Below are positions 22,101 through 34,300 of a DNA stretch of 64,000 nucleotides, piece by piece. The notes beneath the pieces were generated by a model. It ran no database searches. It was not told where the DNA came from and was given only the letters and a program-made list of their open reading frames with translations. Both the position numbers and the translations under genes were made by a program. The DNA is from Lithobates sylvaticus (Eukaryota; Chordata; Amphibia; Anura; Ranidae), in contig CM053029.1 of assembly GCA_028564925.1 (NCBI GenBank), positions 189,578,940-189,642,939 of the forward strand. Reading direction: 5' to 3'. The first letter of the stretch is position 1. Every line of letters starts with the position of its first letter.

Positions 22101-25100
22101 GCAGCCTGTGTGTCCCCCTCCCCCGTGTGTGCAGCCTGTGTGTCCCCCTCCCCCGTGTGTGCAGCCTGTGTGTCCCCCTCCCCCGTGTGTGCAGCCTGTG
22201 TGTCCCCCCCGTGTGTGTGCAGCCTGTGTGTCCCCCCCATATGGTGCAGCCTTTGTACCCCCCCCCCATATGGTGCAGCCTGTGTGCCCCCCCAATATGG
22301 TGCAGCCTGTGTGCCCCCCCCAAATGGTGCAGCCTGTGTGCCCCCCCCCCCCAATGGTGCAGCCTGTGTGCCCCCCCCCCATATGGTGCAGCCTGTGTGC
22401 CCCCCCCCATATGGTGCAGCCTGTGTGTCCCCCCCAGATGGTGCAGCCTGTGTGTCCCCCCCATATGGTGCAGCCTGTGTGTCCCCCCCCCCATATGGTG
22501 AAGCCTTTAGGTCCCCCCCATATGGTGCAGCCTGTGTGTGTGTTCCCCATATGGTGCAGCCTGTGTGTGTGTCCCCCATATGGTGCAGCCTGTGTGTGTC
22601 CCCCATGGTGCTGCCTACCTGTGGTGGAGAGAGGAGAGCCGCCACTTTGAGATCACAGCAGAGAACATCACAGCTTTCGTTTCATAAGCTGTGTGTTTCC
22701 CTCGCCGCGCGCCGTCACATAAGCCCCTCCCTTGTCCGGGGAACTTTGATACATGTCACCCGTCCTAGGATTGGACGGGTGATCTGTCTATCAAAGTCCC
22801 GGAAAAGGGGAGGGGCTTATGTGACGGCGCGCGGCGGGGGAAACACACAGCTTATGAAACGAAAGCTGTGATGTTCTCTGCTGTGATCTGGGAGATCACA
22901 GCGGCTCTCCTCTCTTCTCCTCGCCAGCCCTCAAAAATCACTCGCAAAATGCGAGTGTGCGAGTGTAATTTTTGAGGGCTGCCCTAAATGGGAGTAGTGA
23001 ACAATAAAGATAAAGTCCACACACTCAAAAAAATGAATGAAATAAAAATAAGAGTCCAAAATGCACAAATATAATCCTCAGGGTCTTCTGCACAAAAACG
23101 TACAACACACCATTAGTGCATAAACATTGAAAAATGCAAGTGCTCTCCTCCACCTCAATATCCTAGCCACTCACCTCATGTTCTGACCCCTGTTTTACCA
23201 GAAGGTCAGAAAAAGCAGGTTCCCTCTCAGAGATAAAAATGGATCAGCTGGTCATTGAGCTCCTATTCAGTCCGTGCTGCCTCTGGCCGATTAGATGGAT
23301 ACCAGCCAGTACAGATTCCCTCAATGGGGTTCGGTGCACATAGGAATAGAAAAAGGCAAAATCTAGTGTTCTCTGTATAGCAAAACAGTTTATTTCCTCA
23401 TTAAAACATTACTCACAAATGCAGCACTTAAGCAGTGCGGGCTCAGGATGCATAGAAGCGACAAGATGCTCGCGGGATGACATTGCCACTGTGACTCCTT
23501 CCCCCTATACGCGTTATGTCAAATGGGCTACTACATCTCCGTGACTACTTCAGTAAAGGATCACTTTTCATTTTTACTGAAGAAGTCACGGTGATGTAGT
23601 AGCCCATTTGACGTAACGCGAATAGGGGGGGGGGGGAGGAGTCACAGTGGCAACGTCATCCCGCAAGCATCTTGTCGTTTCTATGCATCCTGAGCCCGCA
23701 CTGCTTAAGTGCTGAGTTTGTGAGTAATGTTTTAATGCTTTAATGAGGAAATAAACCATTTTGATATACAGGGAGCACTAGATTTTGCCTTTTCTATTTC
23801 TATGTGCACCGGACCCCATTGAGGGAATCTGTACTGGCTGGCATCCATCTAATCAGCCCGAGGCAGCACGGACGGAATAGGAGCTCCATGTCCAGCTGAT
23901 CCGTTTGCATCCCTGAGAGGGAACCTGCTTTTTCTGACCTTCTGGTGAAACAGGGGTCAGAATGTGAGGTGAGCGGCTAGCATATTGAGGTGGAGGAGAG
24001 CACAAGCATTTTTCAACGTTTATGCACTAGTGGTGTGTTGTGCGTTTTTGTGCAGAAGACTCTGAGGATTATATTTGTGAATTTTGGATTCTTATTTTTA
24101 ATTTAATACATTTTTGAGTGTGTGGACTTTATCTTTATTGTTTATTGTTCACTATTCCCATTTAGGGAACACATACATTTCATTATTGTGCATTGTTCAC
24201 TATTCCCAGTCAGGGAACACAAATATTTGGTTGTGCACTCAGTATCTTGCTACATTGCAAGTTAATCATTTATTCTCATTTAAGGATTTATTGGTAGTTA
24301 TTTTGGAAGCGCAACACTGCTGTTATGTTAATTGTGTGCATGTTTTTTTTTTTTTTTTATACATTTCGCTGCATTTCCTTTGGGTGGATATACGTTTAGC
24401 TCAGTTCATACAGTCTGCAGTAGTTAGAGTTGACCCGAACACAGAAACAAACCAGAAATTGCAGATGTAATGGACTGAAATCTGATATAGGTCATTCATT
24501 TTACTGTTAAACAATGCAGCCAAAAAAAAAATCCTGACATAAATAAGCAGCTGTCGATTATTAATAAATGTTGTTTTTTTTGCCTGGAGTTCACCTTTAA
24601 ATACTTTGACCACAGATGAAATTAGTATTATTTATCAGTCACAGGAAATCAAGGTTTGCCATGAATAGATGAATAGTTTATGATTCTTCATTATACAAGC
24701 AGCAGCTCCATCTAGTGACAAGGTAACCTCACTGCCATTTTTTTATTTTTATTTTATATGCTAGTTGCCGCTACAGTTAAAGTAAAACACCAGCCAAAAT
24801 GGTTTAAAAATTTGGACAGATTGGGGGACCATTCAAACCCCTTATGTTTTTTTTGCTGCTTGTGCCTCCTTATGGGAGGATATTTCCCCTTAAGTCCTGT
24901 ACCAAGGAACAAACATTGAGTGGTAACTTCATATTTTACTGGAACAGGAATAGAAGGGAAATCTCCTATAATGGACATCTTTTCTGGTGAAAGCAGCCAA
25001 CAGAGAGATTTACTCTCTGTTATATAACTGGGTCAGGAAATAAAGGGAAAATCTTCCCAATGGGAACACAGAACTAAAAACTTGAAAAACTAAAAAACAT

Positions 25101-25516
25101 ATACATATTTTTAATTTATATCCCAATGAATAGGTGAACATTAAATTCTAGCTGTGTCAGGTTTTAATACTATAAAGTTACTAACAAGAATGCAGCAATA
25201 TAAAATCAAAGAAAAGGCAGAATTCCTTTTTTTTATATTAGTGGTCATTCAGTGACTCAAATGATAAAGTAATAAAAAACAAAGTATCAGCAGTAGAGCT
25301 GCACAATTCTGGATAAAATGAGAATCACAACTTTTTTTGCTTAGAATAAAGATCAAGATTCTCTGCGTAACATCATCTTTCACATTATACCAAAAAAAAA
25401 TAGAAAAATTTGGGCTTTTTTTTTTAAATTTGTTGAAATTAATTTTTCCCCCCAAAAAATTGCGTTTGAAAGACTGCTGCACGAATACAGTGCGACATAA
25501 AATACTGCAACAATCG

Positions 25517-25551
<35 letters not shown>

Positions 25552-28300
25552 GTTTGGGGGTTTGCTGTAATTTTCTAGAAAATAATACTGATTTTAAACT
25601 TGTGTCAGACAAAGGCTTAGTCTTTAAGTGGTTAAACTGCCCTCATTTACAGACCAAAGTTCATCACTTTGATCTAAAAGAAAGAATTTACGGATTTTTT
25701 TTTTTTTTTTTTTTTTTTTGACGGCACTGCACTAGTTACATGAATTGTGGAAATGCCGGATTAAGACCGTGAGCGGGGTTGAATCAAGATCGTGATTTTT
25801 TTTAACTATTAATCCTGCAGCTCTAATCAGCAGGACAGCTTACATTTTTTCCTCACAACAGATTGCCTTTAAATAGGACCATTTTTTCTTTAACTATTGT
25901 GGCTTGTAAATAATCATTTGCCCTATCCCTCTCTTCCTCCCTGATTTTGCCCACACCTCCAGGACTTTTACCATGCTCCTCCTCAGGGTATCCAACTGTC
26001 AGTAAATTAACGGACAGTTTGTGAAATTCATGATCTTCATCTGTCTGTAAATGTGTGTTACGGACATGCAGACAGCATGTCCGTAATGGCCATTCACAAG
26101 AGATATGAAAATCATGGATTTTACAAACAGTCTGTGAATTTACTGACAGTTGGCTACCCCGCTGCTCCTATTTTCTGGACTCCCTTCTGTGTGCCAAAAG
26201 GCATTCAATATCACTGGAAACCCACCCTATAATCGTACCTTTTTGAAAGGCAGATAACGAATTCAGTAGCAAACTTCTCCAACCAAATATTTCTTAATCT
26301 ATGCCATCTACACTGTCATTTAGCTACCTCTCCCATGTCAATTTTCCCTAGGTTCTTCTCATCCCTGTGGTTTCAGGTGTTGACTTGTGTTATATTGTTA
26401 TTGCTACAGGCCCTGTATGCCTTCACCTCACTATGGATGCAGTAGATGTTAGCAGAGCATAATTCAATAAATAATAAAGGTCAGATTATGCATGGGGTAC
26501 TACTGATGGGAAAACATATTAAAGCCTATCTACACATTATTTGTCACTTTAAAACGCTTGTTTGGAAGTTTGTTTTCACCAACAGATGCAACGGCTGTCC
26601 CAGAACATAACTGAGTCAAGCAGAGCATTGCACAGCAATTCATAGGAAGTCTTGTACTCAGTCCATTTTGATTTTATTCCAAGAGCGAGACAGGAAGTTC
26701 CCATCACGCTGCCAGAACACAGCGCTGTTTACTGTATATATTGGAAGCTAAATACAGCTTATAAAAACACTGTCAATCACTGCATATATTGCTAAACAAA
26801 GTACCGTATATACTGGAGTATAGGCCGACCCGAATATAAGCCGAGGCACCTAATTTTACCACAAACAACTGGGAAAACTTATTGACTCGAGTATAAGCCT
26901 AGGGTGAGAAATGCACAGCTACTGTAAGTGGAAAAGAGGGTCAACGATGCCCATTTGCAGCCTCACTGTGCCCATGCAGATCGACACAGTTGACCGATTT
27001 GGGGCCCTGTATCTCAGGGTCACTTAGTGCTAGGAACCCCATCTTTAGATATGTTGTAGTGCTAATTCCACTGGGTTGGAATACAACATTTGGGGTTCCT
27101 AGCACCAAGTGTCCCCGAGATATGGGCCCCAAATTCGGGTCAGAAAATCTCAAGCACTTTTCTGCAGCAGAGAATGACATTTTCTGAACCGACTTTGGGG
27201 CCCTGTATCTCGGGGCCACTTAGTGCTAGGAACCCCATCTTTGGATATGTTGTAGTGCTAGTTCAACTAGGTTTGAATGCCAAATTTGGGGTTCCTAGCT
27301 CCAAGTGTCCCCGAGATATGGGGCCCCAAATTCGGGTCAGAAAATGTCAAGCACTTTTCTGCAGCAGGGAATGACATTTTCCGAACCGAATTTGGGGCCC
27401 CGTATCTCGGGGCCACTTAGTTCTAGGAACCCCATATTTGGATATGTTATAGTACTAGGTCCACTGGGTTGGCACACCTAATTTGGGACTCCTAGACCCA
27501 AGTGGCCCCGAGATACGGGGCCCCAAAGTCGGGTCGGAAATTTTTTTTTTTGCTGCAGAAAAGTGCTTGACTCGAGTATAAGCCGAGGGGGGCACTTTCA
27601 GCACAAAAAAATGTGCTGCAAAACTCGGCTTATACTCGAGTATATACGGTAGTTCATTTGGACCAACTTGGGCTTAACAAAGTATTTAACGTTCACTAAA
27701 ACCTGGGAATTAGGCTTTACACTGTGGAAATTATGGTGCCCGAGTTGAGTTTTAAAATGTTTTAAAGGGTTTGTGAACCCATTTGTAAACGTCTCTGTCA
27801 GCCCCTCTATTAGATGCTGGCATAGCACACTGTGTTAAGCATTTTTTAAAATGAGTGTTGTAAATACCGATTTTTAGCTGTCTTAAGGCTGGTCACATGA
27901 CTCACGGCAGCTTTCCAGCTCCGACGAGTGGCTTCTATGGGGGGGCATGATCTCCCTCTGACGTCAGCCGGGGAGATCACTTGACCGCTCCTCTCCTCCG
28001 CAGAATCTCTGCCTCATAGCACACAGTGTGCTATGCCAGCCTGTAATAGAGGGGCTGGCAGTGACAATTATAGGAAGTTTAGAGGGGGGGTAGATTACAT
28101 AGCACAAGTGCTGTGCTATGTAATATGCTTTAAGGGACCAGGATATGATTTTTTTAAACAAATGCTTTCATTTTGGAGCCATGAAAGGTAATGTCTGGTC
28201 TTTGCTTCGCACATGGGTGTACTGATTCTTTTGGCTAAATAGACTTTTCTAGACAAGTGAATCTGAGAAGTGCTGCTAAAAATAACAAAATGTCACATTC

Positions 28301-28347
<47 letters not shown>

Positions 28348-31300
28348 AAAAGAATATCCCCTTTCACACTGAGGCGTTTTTCAGGTGCTATAGCGCCTAA
28401 AAAAAGCGGGTCCTTTCACTCCAGTGTGAAAGCCGGAGCGATGAAGGAGCGGTGTATTCACCGCTCCTACCCATTGAAATTAGCGCCGAAATGTAGCAGC
28501 ACTTTGCGGGCAGTTTTAACCCCTTTTCTACTGCTAGCGAGGGTTAAAACTGCACCGCTAGCAGCCGAAAACCGCCGCTAAAATGACGGTAAAGCAGCGC
28601 CGAATATAGCGGCCCAGTGTGAAAGGGGAGAAAGAAAGAAAGAAAGAAAAAAAAAAAAAAAGAAAGAAAGAAAAAAGAAAGAAAGATGAGCCAGTCATCA
28701 ATAACCATTGGTAATTATTTTAATCTACACTATTTAAATGTTAGAATATTACAGCTTCACCTCTCAGGGATTACTCTATTTTATTATGTATTTTATTATG
28801 TACATTTTCTCTGATTCAGTGTTAGGCTGCATAGCCATCCTATGGAATGCCTGAGCTCAGTGGCGATACTAAACACTCAAAAACGATATAACAATGGTGC
28901 CATCAGTATTACATGAATGAAAATTAATTGCTTTAATTCACATTCTCTCCTTCATCCAACAATTGTAAGCCCTGAACTCAGGCAGGAGGCAGGTCAGCCT
29001 CCATGGGAGTCTTAAAAACTTTTACTCTAGTGAGCCAAGGGTGCACTATTAGAACACTGTATTACTAACTATAACCTAATAACCCATTATTATAACAAGA
29101 GTGGAGATTCAGATTCTTCCATATAGCCCAATTAAGGCTGGTTCTCTTTAAACCAGCTGATGCAATTTCTCCCTGATGGCAATGAGCATATTACCTCTTT
29201 CATGACCTTTGCTCCTTTTTTGTCGTTGAATTCCAGCTGAGCAATAGCTTGGTCTATAGACATCCCTCTGATCTATAAGAGGAAGGAAAGTGTTAATCTT
29301 AAACCATCATGTGACCCATCTGTTATTATTCATGTGCTCAACAGGCCCTGCAGGGCTGTACAGCTCCCTCCATAAAATGACATTCTATGAGAATATGGAA
29401 TCATTTACATATCTCCAACCACCATCTAGATGAATTAATAACTTGCTCCTTTTTCACTTTGATGACCAAGAAACTCATTTTACAGACGTCTGTTTGCGGT
29501 TCCAGTCAAAGTTCTGAATTTGGGGAATTAATCACGAGGAACCGGCAAAGATTTAATTTACAAAATGTTGCTTAACAGAATTAATCAAACAGCTCATGCT
29601 AATTTACAGGCAGAGCCTTGGTAGAAGAATGAAGCTTCCAAGCAGCTGCTGTCAGTGTTATGGCACCATAAACGGCCTGATACTTGCAAGGGATGCTAAA
29701 TACTTGAGAATTGTGAAGGGGTTAATGAACCAGCAATAACAATCACCCGCAAGCAGCAGAAGAGTTCATTATCTCATGTAGATTTTCTAATGTGTGTAAA
29801 AACAATGTTTTCACATAAGAAAACTACCTTTTACTTTAAACTGCAGATGCTGCAATTTCCCAAAATTGACATAAAATTAAAAGTGTTGCTTACTTGCTCT
29901 GCGTTTATGTGTTTCCATTGAAATCTATGGAACCAAAAACGAAACCTGCTGCAGGAAAAAAGTTCCTGACATCCTCAGATCTCAGCTGCCATTGTTGTAC
30001 AGCTATGGGTACGTACTTGCTTATCTGGTGGGACTCTGACCTAATGAGACCATTTTGGGCCACAATTTTTCAGGTAAATAATGAGATTTGTGATGAGTCC
30101 ACCTCTCCGTCCCCCACCATTGCATTATTGTCCATTTTACCTGGTTCTGTTAAGTCTCAAAAGACAAGTCTTTTACATTTTTTTCTGGAAGTCCACATTC
30201 GCAACTCCCCTATCCTGCCTGGTTGATATAATGAAAGACACCATGCTGATGGAGGAAATGCAGGCCACGAGTCTAACTCTTGGGATAAGTTTACCACTTT
30301 GTGTTTCTCATTTGTTCTTGCCTTGAGTCCCTTCTCATTTGTTCTTGCCTAGGTCCTCTTCCTCTGGAGGGGGCGATTGCCATTTACCTTATGGACTCTA
30401 CAGGGGATATCCACCATGTTTTTTCTTCTATGTATTTTTTTTTCTTTTAAAATATTATTCCCATATTTGGTATAATATATGTTTTTTTTTTTTATGTAGG
30501 GGCCTTGCCATTACTCCTCTTCTATGAGGATACATTGCAGGTATTCCAGGGAAACTGTCTCCATTTTCTCTTTTCCCCTTCTCTATTCCTTTCTCTTCTT
30601 TTTCCTCTTTTAATTCTTTCCTTTATCTACCCGCCCCTAATGTAATTTTAGCCCATTGTGAGCTCTTAGTCTTGTTTCAGTCATTTGGATCATAAGTTTA
30701 CCCTCTTTTTTACAGTAGCTTGGGGGGGTTTCCTCTACACCTGAGAATGATACTGTATGCTTTTTCGATTATTGGTTTGTCATTACGGATATACAGTATA
30801 TGGTGCCTAATTTCTGTAATGTGGAGTTATCTAAACATATTCAACCTAAAAAAAAGAGTCCCTGACACTTTTCAAAAAACGCACAGGTGGAAAAAGGTGA
30901 ACATGACCCTTAGGAAACCATGTTAAATTGACGGTAGTGTGTTTCTGCAAAACTGAAAACGCACTGAAAAACACATAGGTGTGAACTAGACCCAAGACTC
31001 ATCCACTTCTAAAGATTGCTCAGGTGGTTATACTGAAGGCAGACCTTGCCCTTTAGGAACCAACAGAAAGGACATGTAAAAAAAAAAAAAAATTGCTGTT
31101 TGTTTCACCAACAGGAAAAATATGAATTTAGGAGAGGTTTACTAAAATATATGCAATGTGTATAGTTCAGCTTAGTCCCCTTTCACACTTATACGACTTG
31201 TCCCACGATTTGGGACTGCAAAGTAGCATGACAAGTTGTTCCCCATGATTTCCAATGACAGCCATTCATATTAGTACGACTTCAAGTCATTCCGACTTCA

Positions 31301-34300
31301 AAGTAGTCCCTGCACTACTTTGGTGCGATTTTGATGCCACTTACACAGGCATTCCTTGAAATCGCGGCAAAAAGCGCGCAACTTTGAAATCGCACAAGTG
31401 TGAAAGGGGCCTAAAGGAGATTTTATTTATTCAAAACTGGAGCCAGGCCTTAAAGCTGAAAAAAAAAAAAAAAAAAAAAGGTCTGCAAATACTTACCTCG
31501 TTCCAGCGATGTTGCGTCGGTGAGCTCCCTCACCAGTGCTGACATCTTCTCCCTGGCTTCTTCTGGGTCTTGAGCCATATTGTTTGTATGGTGTGGGACA
31601 AGGTAGATCCTGTACATGCGCACAGAAAGCCATTCATTCTGACACCAAGGCACACCAAAAATGTATGCTGGAGCTGCACATGTGCAGCTTACTGCACATT
31701 CTAAAGAAGATTGTGAAAAGGCAGGTGGTTGTGACTTACTAAAGAATAAAGATTCTATTTTGTACAATAAAAAGCTTTTCTTTTTTTTCCAACTTCAGTT
31801 TTGTTTAAAACAGGGACATCAGTTACATTTTTTTTTATCTAGTCTTGCATAGGGTACCAGGTGGTGGCCTTGCAAATCTGGGATAGAGATACTTCATGCT
31901 AAAAAGCCTAAGAAACATCAACAGCCCTGGGGAAGGGCATAAGCTCTGGAAATAAGTTGTCTGATCCACCTGGCAACTGCAGATCAGGAAACTGGATCAT
32001 TGGAAAACCTATGGCCTCTGTTCTGCCCATATCTGCTAGGTAGACCCTGACAGCCCTAACCACATGCAAGCAGCGTAGGGTAACTTTTTTTATCAGGTTT
32101 TGAGGCAGGACAGAGGGAAGGAAGAGGAATGTCCTCATGGAGGTGAAGAGAGACCGCCTTAGGTAAAATGAAGGTTTTGGTCTCATGACAGCCTTGTTCT
32201 TGTACAAAACCAGAGAGGGCTCTTTAAAAGAAAGAGCTACCAACTTAAATGCACCTAACAGATATAATGGTGACAGGTAAAGCAACTTTACACGTGGGGT
32301 CCTCTAAAGGAAAGTTTCTAATTGGTTTAAAGTGGGGTCTCTGAAGGACAGAGAGCACAAGGTTGATCTAGAACTGGAGGATTTGTATATAGGCAACCAC
32401 CTGAAGAAAAGTCTTGATTAGGGATTGCAAGGCAAGAGGCTTCTGTAAGAGAATGGATATAGCAGAAACCTGTCCTTTGAAGGTACACAGGACCAGACAC
32501 TGGTCAAGACCAATATAATAGGTGCAATCAGCGCTACCCTCAAGATCAGTGTTATCAAAAATGATTATAGAAAATTACTATATGCGTGTCGCCCTACGAT
32601 TGGGTTTCTTGAGTAGAGACCTACTCAAGAAGCCCAATCACAGGGCGACATGTTTTTAGGAGGAGGATTCCAGCCATTTGACATCACGCAGCCACCGCGT
32701 ACTGAGAGGAGGGGTGAGCTAGCTGATGGATTTTATATTGAAGCAATTTTTTTCTTGTAAGTGTTTTTAACAACGAGCATTTTTAATAAATGTTTGAGAC
32801 AGAGAGCACTATGTAGTTGCATGTCTATTTCATGTGGTGCATATATGAGATATCCAGTGAGAAGAGGGGATCGGCAGGAGTTGTAATAAAAGGCTTCCGA
32901 CTGGCAGCGGTGAGGTGACCAGGTTATTCACCTTGTGGTGGTTGATCACATTTAGATAATAGAAGATTGGGGCACAGCGGTGGGGCACAGCGGTGGATTA
33001 TGTTCAAAGAAAGACTTTTTCTGGATGTGTGCAACAGTGATTATATGGATTTTATGAATATAGTATATTATTAGTAGCGCTTAATTTTCATGAATTCATA
33101 CTGGTCAAGGCCAGACTGAAGAAAGGGCAAAATAAGAGTGAGCGCATTCCCTATGGTTCGGCCGTCTGTCTTCGCAGTATGCAAAGTAAGCCCTCTATGT
33201 GCAATGGTAAATCTTGCAGCAGCTGGATTTTCTTGCTCCGAGTAAGGTGGGAATAACAGAATCAGAAATACCCCTATCTCTTAGGACATGGGGGTGCTCA
33301 ACCTGTGGCCCGCGACCTTCGAACCAGGGAAGTGCATGCCCAATCAACGGGTTGCTGACCTGCTATCCCAGAGCATCGGAGTACATGGAGCTGACAGCGG
33401 TGGAAGCAGGTGGCTGCTGAGGGAGCAGGAGCTGCATAAGCCAATGCTTCCTCTGAAGTTAGGAATCCTGTGCCAGCTGGAGTGATACCAAGTGCACTTC
33501 GCCTGGGAAATTTCTGACAGCCTGAGGACTAATACCAGCAGAAGCTGGAAGAGGAAAAGGTCAGTGTATTAAAATCACATACACCACTGGGAGAAGGAGA
33601 AGGAGAAGGAGAAGGAGAAGGAGGAGGAGAAGAAGTTATTAGGCTGCTTTAACACTGATCCACAGGTGCAGCACAGTGCCTCTGGCTTTCCTGTGGGTTA
33701 GCGGCACCCAGCCAAAGCTTTCTATTAAATCCTGCAGGTTTGGTGCACTCAGAAAGTGCACCACACCGCAAGATGTAATAGAAGTCAATGGCAAAAGCAC
33801 AGCTAACCTGCAGGAAAGCAGCAGGTGCACTGCGCTGCACCCACGATGTGGGTGAGCCGCAGATCAATAGTGTGAAAGCAGCCTTAAAGTGGTTGTAAAT
33901 CCTTACAATCCACTTTTTACTACAGGTACGCCTATAATAAGGCTTACCTGTAGCTTCCCGGTTATCAGCATGTGCCGACGTCATCGGCACATGCGGGCTG
34001 AAGCAATGGCTCGTTCGTGCCATTGCTACAGCTAGTGTGCCATTACCGATGGCTCCCGCACGCATGGGCTGGAGTGACGTCATTGCGGCTTCGGCGCTGT
34101 GATTGGCCGGAAGTAACTCTGGGAGCAATGCCGCTGGCCAGAGCTGTGTACTAGGACTGCTGCGGGGGCTTTGATCTAAGGTCAGTATTTCATAATGAGC
34201 TAGTATGCTATGCATACTGGCTCATTATGCCTTGGTCTTGCAGGTTTTTTTTTTTTTTTTGTGGGTTTACAACCACTTTAAAAAAAGAGGCCTCAGGACA

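Larger units (their letters stand above)
20487..24318. mobile_element. Fold-back (palindromic) element with two later insertions
   Basis: The left arm (20487-23556, insertions included) is the reverse complement of the right arm (about 23570-24318). Matching landmarks are GGAAGCGCAACACTG at the outer ends, GTGTTCCCTAAATGGGA, CACCGGACCCCATTGAGGGA-like text, and an inner GTAGTAGCCCATTTGACGTA. The centre is near 23560. Insertions: a TTAA MITE at 20524-21052 and a hAT-type element at 21177-22981. Without them it is about 1.5 kb. It lies in MRPL22 intron 4. Confidence 0.88.

Noticed and set aside
21317-22871. Long ORFs on both strands (up to 489 codons, [11 protein letters not shown] or HTGCTHGG repeats)
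   Set aside because: They are translations of the 24-28 bp minisatellite in all frames, with no family similarity and no splice or promoter context.
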